Shown one piece after another: positions 25,709 to 35,889 of a DNA stretch of 64,000 nucleotides; the stretch's first letter is position 1, and each line of letters opens with the position of its first letter. This DNA comes from Bosea sp. AS-1 (GTDB lineage: Bacteria > Pseudomonadota > Alphaproteobacteria > Rhizobiales > Beijerinckiaceae). The position numbers and the translations under genes are program-made. The notes beneath the pieces were generated by a model. The model did not search any database. It was given only the letters and a program-made list of their open reading frames with translations, and was not told the DNA's origin. The stretch covers positions 3,816,501 through 3,880,500 of the forward strand of contig NZ_CP022372.1 of assembly GCF_002220095.1 (NCBI RefSeq), written 5' to 3'.

Positions 25709-27619
25709 CTACGACAGCGAGACCCTGACGCTCTCGCCCTCCTCCTGGGTCGCGCGCTGGAGCGTGGCCTTGGCCTCGTCGACTTCGCGCTGGCGGTTCC
25801 ACATCGCGGCGTAGACGCCGTCCGCGGCGAGCAGATCGCGATGGTGACCGCGCTCGACGATGACGCCCTTGTCGAGCACGATGATCTCGTCCGCGTTGAC
25901 CACGGTGGAGAGCCGGTGGGCGATGACGAGCGTCGTGCGTCCCTCGCTCACCCGGTCGAGCGCATCCTGGATCTCCTTCTCGGTGAAGGAATCGAGCGCC
26001 GAGGTCGCCTCGTCGAGCACCAGGATCGGCGGGCCTTTGAGGATGGTGCGGGCGATGGCGACGCGCTGCTTCTCGCCGCCTGAGAGTTTCAAGCCGCGCT
26101 CACCGACCGAGGTGGCGTAGCCTTCCGGCAAGGTGCGGATGAAGCGGTCGATCTGGGCGAGACGAGCCGCCTCCGCGACCTCTTCCGTCGTCGCGTCGGG
26201 GCGGCCGTAGAGGATGTTGTACTCGATCGTGTCGTTGAACAGCACGGTATCCTGCGGGACCATGCCGATCGCAGCGCGCAGGCTCACCTGCTGAACATCG
26301 GCGATGGGCTGGCCATCGATCAGAATGCGCCCCTTCTGCGGTTCGTAGAAGCGGAAGAGCAGGCGCGAGATCGTCGACTTGCCGGCGCCGGAGGGACCGA
26401 CGATGGCGACGGTCTTGCCCGGCTCGACCTTGAACGAAACGCCGCGCAGGATCGGCCGTTCCGGGACATAGGCGAAATGGACGTCGTCGAAGACGACCTC
26501 CCCGGCCGGAACCTGCAAGGGCTTTGCGCCGGGCTTGTCCTGGATTTCGGGATCGCGGCCGATCAGCGAGAACATCTGCGCGATGTCGAGCGTCGCCTGC
26601 TTGATCTCGCGATAGACGGTGCCCATGAAATTCAGCGGCAGATAGAGCTGGATCAGCATCGAGTTGATCAGGATGAGATCGCCGACCGTGTTGGTCCCGG
26701 CCTGGAAGCCGCGCACCGCCATCACCATCGAGAGCGTCAGGCCGGCGGCGAAGATCGCAGCCTGGCCGAAATTCAGCCAGGCGAGCGAGGTGTAGGATTT
26801 GATCGAGTTGCGCTCATAGAGCGCCATGGCGTTGTCATAGCGGGCGGTCTCGCGGGCCTCGGCACCGAAATACTTCACCGTCTCGTAGTTCAGCAGCGAG
26901 TCGATCGCCTTGGAATTGGCATCGGTGTCGGATTCGTTCATCGCCGAGCGGATGGCGATCCGCCACTCCGTCGCCTTGATGGTGTAGGTCATGTAGGTCA
27001 CGACCATCACGACCAGCACCACGACATAGCGCCAGTCGAACAGGCCGAGCAGCACGGCTATGATCAGCACGACCTCGACGATGACCGGCACGAGCTGGTT
27101 GAGGCCGAGCCGAACCATCTCCTCGATGCCGTTGCGGCCGCGCTCAAGCACGCGGGTCAAGCCGCCTGTCTTGCGCTCGAGATGGAAGCGCAGCGAAAGA
27201 TAATGCAGATGTCCGAAGGTCTGCAGCGCCAGCGTGCGGACCGCATGCATGAAGACGGGCGCGAAGATCGCGTCGCGCATCTGCACGAAGGCGGCGGAGC
27301 CCACCCGCGCCAACCCGTAGAACACCGTCAGCGCCAGCGGCGCGCCGACGAGCCAGGGCAGCCAGTTCTCGATGCTGGAATGGGTCTGCGCCAGCGCATC
27401 TGTGATCCATTTGAAGGTGAAAGGCACGCCCATCAGGATCAGGCGGCCAGCGATCATCAGGGCGAAGGCCGCGACGACGCGGGCACGCAGATCGGCCCGC
27501 TCTGCCGGCCAGAGATAGGGCCAGAGCGCGCGGAAGGTGGCGAAGAAGCCGGAGCCCGGCTGGATCGTGACGGAGCGGGCGAGGCTAGGCGCCGGGGACG
27601 GCGCAGCAGGCGCGGACAT
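25709..27619 (-). CDS. Atm1-type ABC exporter (fused TM and ATPase domains)
   Basis: A 636-residue half-transporter that should work as a homodimer. The N-terminal half has six helices; the C-terminal ATPase shows Walker A GPSGAGKST, signature LSGGEKQR, Walker B ILVLDEATSALD and H-loop IAHRLS. The TM segment LRFHLERKTGGLTRVLERG is characteristic of the Atm1/HMT1 (ABCB7) subfamily, which exports glutathione-linked thiols, Fe-S precursors or metal-glutathione adducts. I use ATG 27619. Confidence 0.9.
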   Translation of the reverse strand: MSAPAAPSPAPSLARSVTIQPGSGFFATFRALWPYLWPAERADLRARVVAAFALMIAGRLILMGVPFTFKWITDALAQTHSSIENWLPWLVGAPLALTVFYGLARVGSAAFVQMRDAIFAPVFMHAVRTLALQTFGHLHYLSLRFHLERKTGGLTRVLERGRNGIEEMVRLGLNQLVPVIVEVVLIIAVLLGLFDWRYVVVLVVMVVTYMTYTIKATEWRIAIRSAMNESDTDANSKAIDSLLNYETVKYFGAEARETARYDNAMALYERNSIKSYTSLAWLNFGQAAIFAAGLTLSMVMAVRGFQAGTNTVGDLILINSMLIQLYLPLNFMGTVYREIKQATLDIAQMFSLIGRDPEIQDKPGAKPLQVPAGEVVFDDVHFAYVPERPILRGVSFKVEPGKTVAIVGPSGAGKSTISRLLFRFYEPQKGRILIDGQPIADVQQVSLRAAIGMVPQDTVLFNDTIEYNILYGRPDATTEEVAEAARLAQIDRFIRTLPEGYATSVGERGLKLSGGEKQRVAIARTILKGPPILVLDEATSALDSFTEKEIQDALDRVSEGRTTLVIAHRLSTVVNADEIIVLDKGVIVERGHHRDLLAADGVYAAMWNRQREVDEAKATLQRATQEEGESVRVSLS

Positions 27620-27804
27620 TTTCGAGCGATTCCAGTTTGCGTGGCCCATATAGGCGCAAATCCGCAGCCGCGCATGCGGCTTCTTGCAAGGGGGGCATTG
27701 CGCCCCGGGACGGAAAAGGAGCCCAAGAGCTGCCTTGCTCTCGCCGAAAGCGGCGTGTCTGCTGCTCCGGGAGCGCTCGACGCTCGGCAATGGGAGACAG
27801 GACC

Positions 27805-28143
27805 ATGGCACTCCGCACTCTGACCGCGCTCGGCCTCGGCATCGGGGCCGTTCTCGGCTTCGCCCTGCCGGCGGCGGCACAGGCCTCTCGGCCGCATCCG
27901 CAGATCACGATCAGCAACCAGCGCACCATACCGCTGAGCAGCTTCGAGATCGCCACCTCGGGCGAACAGCCCCGCCTCGTCGCCAGGCTCGCCAAGCCGC
28001 TGGCGCCCGGCAAGAGCGTCGCGCTGAAGCTGAACAAACCGCAGGGCTGCGCCTATACCGTGCAGGCGAAGTTCGACGACGACGCCACGAGCGACGCCGA
28101 CATGGATCTGTGCAAGGACCGCGTCATCCGCCTGACGGAATGA
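27805..28143 (+). CDS. Small secreted protein, unknown
   Basis: A 112-residue protein with a Sec signal peptide (MALRTLTALGLGIGAVLGFA), then a beta-rich domain with a Cys pair (GCAYTV and DLCKDR) that could form a disulfide. ATG 27805 follows GGGAGA. Function unknown. Confidence 0.7.
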   Translation: MALRTLTALGLGIGAVLGFALPAAAQASRPHPQITISNQRTIPLSSFEIATSGEQPRLVARLAKPLAPGKSVALKLNKPQGCAYTVQAKFDDDATSDADMDLCKDRVIRLTE

Positions 28144-28168
28144 GGCCTCAACCGCCTCCAACGCCGCC

Positions 28169-28201
28169 ATCCCGGGTCTGCGCTTCGCTACGCCCGGGAT
28201 G
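28169..28201. repeat. REP-like palindromic element
   Basis: Arms CATCCCGGG and CCCGGGATG flank a 15-nt loop that can itself pair weakly. It lies between the converging small secreted gene and cimA. This 'catcccggg...cccgggatg' form resembles intergenic palindromes common in Hyphomicrobiales. I found no second full copy here; a related half-element lies near 25077-25086. Confidence 0.5.
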
Positions 28202-28225
28202 ACTTCGGCTGAAGTGGCCGGCCGC

Positions 28226-29824
28226 TCACGCTGTCGCGCCGGCCCTGACCAGCTTGTAGGTGATCGAGTCGACCAGCGCCTGGAAGGAGGCGTCGATGAT
28301 GTTGGCGCTGACGCCGACCGTGGTCCAGCGTTCTCCGGTCTCGTCACCGGATTCGATCAGCACGCGGGTGACCGCGTCGGTGCCGCCCTGGAAAATGCGG
28401 ACCTTGTAATCCAGCAGACGCAGTCCCCCGATCAGCGACTGGTAGCGGCCAAGATCCTTGCGCAGCGCGATGTCGAGCGCATTGACCGGGCCGCTGTCGC
28501 CCTCGGCAGCGGAGATCAGCAATTCATCGCCGACCTGCACCTTCACGATCGCCTCGGAGAAGGTGACGAGCTCGCCCAGCGCATTGTAGCGACGCTCGAC
28601 ATTCACCGCGAAGCGCTCGACCGCGAAATATTCCGGCACTTCGCCGAGGATGCGCTTGACCAGCAGGAAGAACGAAGCGTCGGCGCCCTCGAAGGCATAG
28701 CCCTGCGCTTCCTTGTCCTTGACCTCCTGCAGCACCCGGTTGAGGCGCGGATCGTCGCGCCCGAGGGTGACGCCGATGCGCTCCAGCTCCGCCACCAGAT
28801 TCGACTTGCCGCCCTGGTCGGAGATCAGCACCTTGCGGGTGTTGCCCGTCGCCTCGGGCGCGACATGCTCGTAGGTGCGCGGATCCTTGAGCACGGCGGA
28901 GGCGTGGATGCCCGCCTTGGTGGCGAAGGCAGAGGCGCCGACGAAGGGCGCATGACGGTTCGGAGCCCGGTTCAGCATCTCGTCGAGGGCACGCGAGACA
29001 TGGGTCAGCTCCGCGAGCTGATCCCCGTCGATGCCGAGCGAAAAGCGGTCGCGATAGCGCTCCTTGAGCTTCAGCGCGCCGATCAGCGTGACGAGATTGG
29101 CGTTGCCGCAGCGCTCGCCCAAACCGTTGAGCGTGCCCTGGATCTGACGCGCGCCGGCCTCGACCGCAGCGAGCGAATTGGCGACGGCGCAGCCGCAATC
29201 GTCATGGGCGTGAATGCCGAGATGCTCGCCCGGCACGATCTTGGCGACTTCTCGCACGATGGCGCCAACTTCGTCGGGCAAGGTTCCGCCATTGGTGTCG
29301 CAGAGCACGACCCAGCGGGCACCGGCCTCATAGGCCGCGCGGGCGCAGGCGAGCGCATAGTCGGGATTGGCCTTGTAGCCGTCGAAGAAATGCTCGCAGT
29401 CGAGCATTACCTCGCGGCCGGCGGCCTTCGCCGCCTCGACGCTCTCGCGGATGCCGACGAGATTCTCCTCCAGCGAGATCTCGAGCGCGACATGGACATG
29501 GTAATCCCAGCTCTTGGCGACAAAGACGATGGCATCGGCCTTCGCCTCCAGCAGCGCGGCGATACCGGGATCGTTGGCGGCGGAGCGCCCCGCCCGCTTG
29601 GTCATGCCGAAGGCGGCGAACTTCGCCTGCTTTGTCGGCTTCTGCTCGAAAAAGGCGGTGTCGAGCGGGTTGGCGCCAGGATAGCCACCCTCGACATAGT
29701 CGACACCGAGCCGGTCGAGCAGGGCCGCCACGGCACGCTTGTCGTCGAGCGAGAAATCGACGCCGGTGGTCTGCGCGCCGTCGCGCAGCGTGGTGTCGAA
29801 GAGATGGACGCGGGCGGCGCTCAT
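28226..29824 (-). CDS. cimA: CimA, (R)-citramalate synthase
   Basis: A 532-residue enzyme of the HMGL-like family that condenses pyruvate and acetyl-CoA to citramalate, the threonine-independent entry to isoleucine. The N-terminal TIM barrel shows the substrate/metal motif DTTLRDGAQ and the HAHDDCG metal site, with GLGERCGNANL. A LeuA-type C-terminal regulatory domain follows. The ATG overlaps the stop of a 36-codon gene by four bases. Confidence 0.93.
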   Translation of the reverse strand: MSAARVHLFDTTLRDGAQTTGVDFSLDDKRAVAALLDRLGVDYVEGGYPGANPLDTAFFEQKPTKQAKFAAFGMTKRAGRSAANDPGIAALLEAKADAIVFVAKSWDYHVHVALEISLEENLVGIRESVEAAKAAGREVMLDCEHFFDGYKANPDYALACARAAYEAGARWVVLCDTNGGTLPDEVGAIVREVAKIVPGEHLGIHAHDDCGCAVANSLAAVEAGARQIQGTLNGLGERCGNANLVTLIGALKLKERYRDRFSLGIDGDQLAELTHVSRALDEMLNRAPNRHAPFVGASAFATKAGIHASAVLKDPRTYEHVAPEATGNTRKVLISDQGGKSNLVAELERIGVTLGRDDPRLNRVLQEVKDKEAQGYAFEGADASFFLLVKRILGEVPEYFAVERFAVNVERRYNALGELVTFSEAIVKVQVGDELLISAAEGDSGPVNALDIALRKDLGRYQSLIGGLRLLDYKVRIFQGGTDAVTRVLIESGDETGERWTTVGVSANIIDASFQALVDSITYKLVRAGATA

Positions 29825-29927
29825 CGTTCGCGCCTCAGCTTGAAGCGGACGACGCGCGGCACGACCATCGCCAGCATGACGAGCTTGATGGCGAAGGAAA
29901 GCGAGCCGGCAGGGCGGATCTTGGTGT

Positions 29928-29931
<4 letters not shown>
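29821..29931 (-). CDS. 36-residue basic microprotein joined to cysS and cimA by ATGA overlaps
   Basis: An ATG at 29931 opens a 36-codon frame ending with TGA at 29821. The ATG overlaps the cysS stop (ATGA, 29928-29931) and its own TGA overlaps the cimA ATG (ATGA, 29821-29824), so the three genes form a translationally coupled chain with no gaps. The peptide is basic with a short hydrophobic helix (about residues 11-25, [15 protein letters not shown]) and an Arg/Lys-rich tail ([11 protein letters not shown]). It could be a small inner-membrane peptide or a coupling device; no family recognised. Confidence 0.65.
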
Positions 29932-31388
<1,457 letters not shown>

Positions 31389-31735
31389 CGGGGCTAAATC
31401 CTGGAACGAAACGAACGACGAAATACGAAAGGGCGACCTGGCCGCTGGCCGGGGGCGCTTTTGTCGGTTCGTTTTCAGGACGAGGACGTGAGCAGCCGGC
31501 CAGCGAAGGCTAGCGGCAAATAATGCAAATCCGGCTGTTGATGGCGGCTCGCGTCATGGTGAAAACTGATTGCCTTCCCGCGGGCTTTCCGTCAAGAGGG
31601 CGCGCGATTGCTGCAATGCAGCATTGCACCGCCGAACATTGCACCGGCATTGCGCGGTTCATTCAAATTTAACCGGCTGGAACCATGCTCCCGATTCTCG
31701 GGTTCCTCGCCCGACGCCCTCAGGAATCTCGTCAC
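31389..31735. other. Intergenic region with repeated CATTGC motifs
   Basis: 347 bases between divergent cysS and a small secreted protein gene. They hold a 15-nt palindrome and repeated CATTGC elements at 31609-31657. No coding potential is evident. Confidence 0.5.
31609..31657. repeat. Cluster of CATTGC direct and inverted repeats
   Basis: TGCTGCA-A-TGCAGCA at 31609-31623 is followed by CATTGCACCG at 31622-31631 and again at 31637-31646, then CATTGCGCGG at 31648-31657. An inverted GCAATG lies at 31613-31618. The cluster is about 80 nt upstream of the ATG at 31736. Confidence 0.5.
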
Positions 31736-32065
31736 ATGCGCCGCGCCGTGGCTTTCATCGGACTGCTCGGGATCGCCGTCGCCGGCATCTCGCTCTCGAT
31801 CATGCCGATGAGCCGGCCGGCCGCAGCGCCCAGCGAGCAGCGCACCTTCCTGATCCCCGCCAGCGACGGCTACGGCATCGCGGACTGCATCTCGAGCAAG
31901 TCGGAATGCGGCAAGATCGTCGCCAATGCCTGGTGCGAATCGCAAGGCTTCGGCAAGGTAGTCGCCTTCGGCACGGCCGACCGCACCGATTTCACCGGCA
32001 CCGTGACCAAGCCGACCCCGGTGGCGGCCGCCGAGCAGCCGCTCAGCATCACCTGCGGCGAGTGA
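31736..32065 (+). CDS. Small secreted protein with four cysteines, unknown
   Basis: A 109-residue protein with an N-terminal signal/anchor (MRRAVAFIGLLGIAVAGISL), then a compact domain with Cys in IADCISS, SECGK, AWCES and SITCGE, suggesting two disulfides. Similar small periplasmic proteins occur in Hyphomicrobiales without assigned function. ATG 31736 is preferred to one 17 codons upstream because it starts the hydrophobic leader. Confidence 0.65.
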   Translation: MRRAVAFIGLLGIAVAGISLSIMPMSRPAAAPSEQRTFLIPASDGYGIADCISSKSECGKIVANAWCESQGFGKVVAFGTADRTDFTGTVTKPTPVAAAEQPLSITCGE

Positions 32066-32074
32066 TCCTCTCGC

Positions 32075-32590
32075 CTATCTAATCCAGTCGCTGCATTTCG
32101 GCGCCTCGCCCGTATTGCCCCAGGGCATGATCGGAACCGTCGAGGTCGAATTCTGCGGCGAACCGTCGATGAGCTTGTCCGAATAGACGAGATAGACCAG
32201 CACGTTGCGCTTGGCGTCGCAGCCACGCACGATCTGCATCTTCTTCCAGATCAGCGAGCGGCGCTCGCGGAAGACGACATCGCCCTGCTCGGCCTTGTCC
32301 TTGAACTTGATCGGCCCGATCTGCCGGCAGGCCAGCGAAACCTCCGAGACCTCCTCGGCCACGCCGAACATGCCCTTCACGCCGCCCTTCTCCGGGACGG
32401 TGTAATGGCAGGCGACGCCCTCCACCAACGGATCGTCGACACCGTAGACGGCGAGCTTGTCGTCCGGCGTCAGCGCCTTCCAGACGGTGGATTTCTTGAA
32501 GATCAGATCCTCCTGCGCCATGGCAGGTGCCACGAACGCTCCAGAAAGCGTAACGGCCAGCGCAGCCAGGATCCAACGACGAAGCAGCAT
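32075..32590 (-). CDS. creA: CreA-family periplasmic protein
   Basis: A 171-residue protein with a signal peptide (MLLRRWILAALAVTLSGAF) and the CreA-family body: VDDPLVEGVACHYT, a Cys in SLACRQIGP and a conserved basic segment (RRSLIWKKMQIVRGCDAKRN). CreA is a conserved proteobacterial protein of unclear function. I chose ATG 32590 because GGGAGA sits 6 nt upstream; an ATG two codons earlier has almost no spacing. Confidence 0.85.
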   Translation of the reverse strand: MLLRRWILAALAVTLSGAFVAPAMAQEDLIFKKSTVWKALTPDDKLAVYGVDDPLVEGVACHYTVPEKGGVKGMFGVAEEVSEVSLACRQIGPIKFKDKAEQGDVVFRERRSLIWKKMQIVRGCDAKRNVLVYLVYSDKLIDGSPQNSTSTVPIMPWGNTGEAPKCSDWIR

Positions 32591-32699
32591 TCCCATTCTC
32601 CCGGCGCGTTTCGGTTCGGCGCCCGGCACGATATGGGATGCCTCGAGCGGGTGCACCAGAGTTTTGCGACCGCACCCCACATCAAAGCCAAGGCGACAG

Positions 32700-33245
32700 A
32701 TGCTACCCGAGCTGGAAAGCGAGAGATTGTTGCTGAGGCCGCGCCGGCTCGGCGATCTCGACGCCATCGCTCGGCTGAACGCCGACCCGCAGGTGATGCG
32801 CCATATCGCCTCGATCGACGATCCTGCAATGGGGCGGGAGGCCGTCGCCGCGCGCAGCTTCACCCATGTCGCGCGCGGCCTCGGCTATTGGTCTGTCTTC
32901 GCGAAAGTGGCCCCGACCGTCTTCACCGGCTATGTCGGGTTGATCCCCGATGGCGAGGAAGCAGAGGAGGTTCAGCTCAGCTACCGCTTCGGAACGCCCC
33001 ATTGGGGCAAGGGCTATGCCCGGGAAGCGGCCAACTGCCTGCTGCGCCACGGCTTCGAGGCCCTCGCCTTGCAAGAGATCCTCATTACCACCCACCCGGA
33101 GAATGCCGCATCGCTACGGCTTGCAGCCAGGCTCGGTTTCGAGCCGGCACCGGCGCAGCCCGGGCTCCTCATCGGCACTCCACCCGTGGTCGCTGCCCGA
33201 CTGCGCCTCGGGCGCCCCGAACGGCATCAGGGCCCGATCTCATAG
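32700..33245 (+). CDS. GNAT-family N-acetyltransferase (RimJ-like)
   Basis: A 181-residue acetyltransferase of the RimJ/RimL-type subfamily: an ESERLLLR N-terminus, and an acetyl-CoA-binding stretch matching HWGKGYAREA, then NAASLRLAARLGFEP. The substrate is unknown. Its last 19 bases overlap convergently with the 3' end of the next gene. Confidence 0.88.
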   Translation: MLPELESERLLLRPRRLGDLDAIARLNADPQVMRHIASIDDPAMGREAVAARSFTHVARGLGYWSVFAKVAPTVFTGYVGLIPDGEEAEEVQLSYRFGTPHWGKGYAREAANCLLRHGFEALALQEILITTHPENAASLRLAARLGFEPAPAQPGLLIGTPPVVAARLRLGRPERHQGPIS

Positions 33246-33607
33246 CGCTTCAGCGCCTCGGTGCGCCGGGCGATGACCTCCGCGCGGCAGGCCGGGAAAT
33301 GCAGAACCTGCCCTTCCCGCCCGAAATCGCCATTGTCGTAGAACCTGCAGGATTTCTCCTTGAAGGCGTTCCAGGCGCGCTGCTCCTCGAGCAGGTCCTT
33401 CTTCGTGTTGGGCCCGCTCGCCTCGTAGAGGCGCTTCCAGGTCGCGTTGAGTCTGGCGTCTTCGCGCGCGACCCATTCGCCGCCGCAGGCGCCCCAGGCC
33501 GGGTTGGTGCCGTCCGAACCGTCGATGCAGCGCTTGTAGGCATCATCGGCGGCTGCGGGCGACACGAGAACGGCGAGGACCGGCAGGAAGCGCAGCCCGC
33601 GCAGCAT
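33227..33607 (-). CDS. LprI-like secreted protein (DUF1311 type)
   Basis: A 126-residue protein with a signal peptide (MLRGLRFLPVLAVLVSPAAA) and the lysozyme-inhibitor-like LprI pattern: ACGGEWVAREDARLNATWKRLYE, a basic helix and Cys pairs (RCID, ACGG, SCRF, PACR). LprI of mycobacteria inhibits lysozyme; the role here is not proven. It begins 2 nt after the stop of the upstream membrane protein gene. Confidence 0.8.
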   Translation of the reverse strand: MLRGLRFLPVLAVLVSPAAADDAYKRCIDGSDGTNPAWGACGGEWVAREDARLNATWKRLYEASGPNTKKDLLEEQRAWNAFKEKSCRFYDNGDFGREGQVLHFPACRAEVIARRTEALKRYEIGP

Positions 33608-33609
33608 GG

Positions 33610-34143
33610 TCACGCCGCCAGGGGCTTGAACACGAGATAGGCTGCAACCAGGGCGCCGACGACGCCGAGGGAGAAGAAGACCAGCTTCAGCCGCGTCATA
33701 TTGCTGGCGAAGGCGACATCGCCGGCCTCGACGCGCGGATAGCGGTCGAGCAGGCGCGCGACCGCGATGTTCTCCGCGACATCGCAGAGCCCGCCGATCA
33801 GCCAGCCTCCGCCGCAGAGCGCCGCCACCCACCAGGGCTGGCCGCGCATCGTCAGACCCGCGATCAGAATGCCGCCGACGATGGCGTAGGCGAAGGCGCA
33901 GGCGACATCGGCCGGGAGCACCCGGTTGCGGTAGCGCGCCCGCGTCGTCTCGCCATAGAGCGTGAAGAGTTTCTCCACATCGGCGACGGAATAGCCGTCC
34001 CAATCGCTTTCCAGCATGCGCGGCACACCCTGCCGGTTCGACCAGAAGCCGACGAGCCAATAGAGCACCACCACGAAGATCGGCCCCCAGATGAAGAAGG
34101 AGAGCGGGACGGTCGTGGAATAGAGCGGCACGGGGTCGATCAT
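33610..34143 (-). CDS. Membrane protein, unknown
   Basis: A 177-residue protein with about four hydrophobic segments (near 12-32, 85-103, 107-123 and 150-172) and a cytosolic-looking loop of about 50 residues after the first. No known domain. It is tightly coupled to the LprI-like gene (2-nt gap). Confidence 0.75.
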   Translation of the reverse strand: MIDPVPLYSTTVPLSFFIWGPIFVVVLYWLVGFWSNRQGVPRMLESDWDGYSVADVEKLFTLYGETTRARYRNRVLPADVACAFAYAIVGGILIAGLTMRGQPWWVAALCGGGWLIGGLCDVAENIAVARLLDRYPRVEAGDVAFASNMTRLKLVFFSLGVVGALVAAYLVFKPLAA

Positions 34144-34231
34144 GGCTCTCGGCTCTCGCGGCAGGCGGTGTCGTCGCAGTCAGGTTATCCGGCCCCTCGG
34201 CTCCCGCCAAGGAGGGCATGGCGGACGAATT

Positions 34232-34813
34232 TCAGAGCAGTTCCTCAGGCGGCGCGAGATCGAGACGGCGCAGCTCGACGCGCGTCTGCTGCGAATCGTA
34301 GAGCAGGAAATATTCATCGAGCTGCGGCGGCGCGACCGACGTCCCCGCGAGCATGGCATGGGCCTGGCCTCGGTGATGGATCTGGTGCTGGAAAAGATGC
34401 GCCAGCAGATCGTCGACACGCTCCTCGATCTGCCCCTTCTCGCCGCGATCGGTCGCCACCGTCGTCGCCAGCAGATCGTCGCTCGCGCCATCGCAGAACG
34501 CGATGAGCCGACGGTCGGCCGCCGCCTGGGCCGGGACAAGCTGCGCGATCTCCAGGGGCTGGAAGCGCGCGAAGACCTGTCGACCGAGGCCACCGCGCTC
34601 GAGCGCGTCGATATAATAGAGATCGATCATCAGATTGTGGTTGAGCGTTGCGTGCAGCGAGGGGAAGAAGCTCGTCCGCTCGGCCTTGAAATCGGCGTCG
34701 TTCAGCTGGGCGCAAGCCGTCAGCAGCCGCCAGTTCGCCCAGGCGTTGTTATGGGCCATCTTGCGGAAATGCGCGGCGAGCGCCCCGCGTCGGCCGAACC
34801 CGGCGTCAGGCAT
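34232..34813 (-). CDS. DinB-family protein
   Basis: A 193-residue four-helix-bundle protein of the DinB/YfiT type. Expected metal-site His residues lie in LHATLNHNLMIDLY and HQIHHRGQAHAML. Such proteins are thiol-dependent transferases or damage-inducible enzymes. The ATG overlaps the stop of the upstream FAH-family gene by 8 bases, so the pair is coupled. Confidence 0.88.
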   Translation of the reverse strand: MPDAGFGRRGALAAHFRKMAHNNAWANWRLLTACAQLNDADFKAERTSFFPSLHATLNHNLMIDLYYIDALERGGLGRQVFARFQPLEIAQLVPAQAAADRRLIAFCDGASDDLLATTVATDRGEKGQIEERVDDLLAHLFQHQIHHRGQAHAMLAGTSVAPPQLDEYFLLYDSQQTRVELRRLDLAPPEELL

Positions 34814-35816
34814 GGGGCAGAACCTCCTGCTCGATCGCGCCGAAGATCGAATGCCCCGCGGCATCCTTCATCTCGATGCGGACCGTGTCGCCGAAACGCA
34901 GGAAGGGCGTCTTCGGTTCGCCGTGGCGCAGCGTCTCGACCATGCGCTGCTCCGCGATACAGACATAGCCCAGCCCGCCTTCCGCAACCGGCCTGCCCGG
35001 GCCGCCATCCGCATCGCGATTCGAGACCGTGCCGGAGCCGATGATCGTGCCGGCCGAGAGCCGGCGCGTCGCCGCGGCATGGGCGATCAGCGTGCCGAAA
35101 TCGAAAGTCATGTCGGTTCCGGCATCGGGCCGGCCAAAGGGCGCACCGTTGAGCTGGGCGAGCAGCGGCCGCTGCAGCTTGCCGTCACGCCAGGCGTCGC
35201 CGAGTTCGTCGGGTGTGACGGCCACCGGCGAGAAGGCCGAAGACGGCTTTGATTGAACGAAACCAAAGCCTTTCGCCAATTCGCTCGGAATCCGATTCCG
35301 CAAGCTCACGTCATTCGCGAGCATGACGAGGCGAATGGCGGCGAGGCCCTGCTCGCGGGTTGCGCCCATCGGTACGTCGCCCGTCACCACCGCGACCTCG
35401 CCCTCGAAATCGATGCCGTCCTCCTCGCTGCGGGCATGGATCGGCCCGCGCGGCGCGAGCAACGCGTCGCTGCCACCCTGGTACATCAACGGGTCGGTCC
35501 AGAAATTCTCCGGCATGGTCGCTCCGCGCGCCTTCCGGGCGAGCTCGACATGATTCACATAGGCCGAGCCGTCGAGCCACTGGGGAGCGCGGGGCAGCGG
35601 CGCTGCGCAGTCATGCTCGTGGAAGCGGAAGGACGGGACCGAGCCATGCTCCAGCCCCTCGGCAAGGTCAGCGAGGCGCGGCGCGAACCGCTCCCAGTCG
35701 TCCAGTGCCGCCTGGAGCGTGGCAACGACGGGGAAGGCGTCGGTCGCGCGCGTCAGGTCCCTGGAAACCACGACAAGCCGACCATCGCGGCCATGCGAGA
35801 GAGAGGCGAGCTTCAT
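34806..35816 (-). CDS. Fumarylacetoacetate hydrolase-family protein
   Basis: A 336-residue FAH-superfamily protein. The core carries the metal-binding motif DFEGEVAVV (Glu ligands) followed by the catalytic beta-strand region and GTVSNRDADGGPG. Members hydrolyse C-C bonds in aromatic or hydroxy-keto acid breakdown, or act as decarboxylases or isomerases. It is coupled to a DinB gene, whose thiol-transferase family includes maleylpyruvate isomerases; that functional link is inference. It is divergent from a TRAP binding protein gene. Confidence 0.85.
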   Translation of the reverse strand: MKLASLSHGRDGRLVVVSRDLTRATDAFPVVATLQAALDDWERFAPRLADLAEGLEHGSVPSFRFHEHDCAAPLPRAPQWLDGSAYVNHVELARKARGATMPENFWTDPLMYQGGSDALLAPRGPIHARSEEDGIDFEGEVAVVTGDVPMGATREQGLAAIRLVMLANDVSLRNRIPSELAKGFGFVQSKPSSAFSPVAVTPDELGDAWRDGKLQRPLLAQLNGAPFGRPDAGTDMTFDFGTLIAHAAATRRLSAGTIIGSGTVSNRDADGGPGRPVAEGGLGYVCIAEQRMVETLRHGEPKTPFLRFGDTVRIEMKDAAGHSIFGAIEQEVLPHA

Positions 35817-35889
35817 CTCTTTTCATTCCTTCCCGGACGCGCCAATAAGGACGCAACAAGCCTGTGAGTTGGCTCTGGGAGGAGACCAT

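Noticed and set aside
31389..31735. CATTGC array as a CRISPR
   Set aside because: Only three short, unequal repeats with 5-1 nt spacing and no cas genes; too short for an array.
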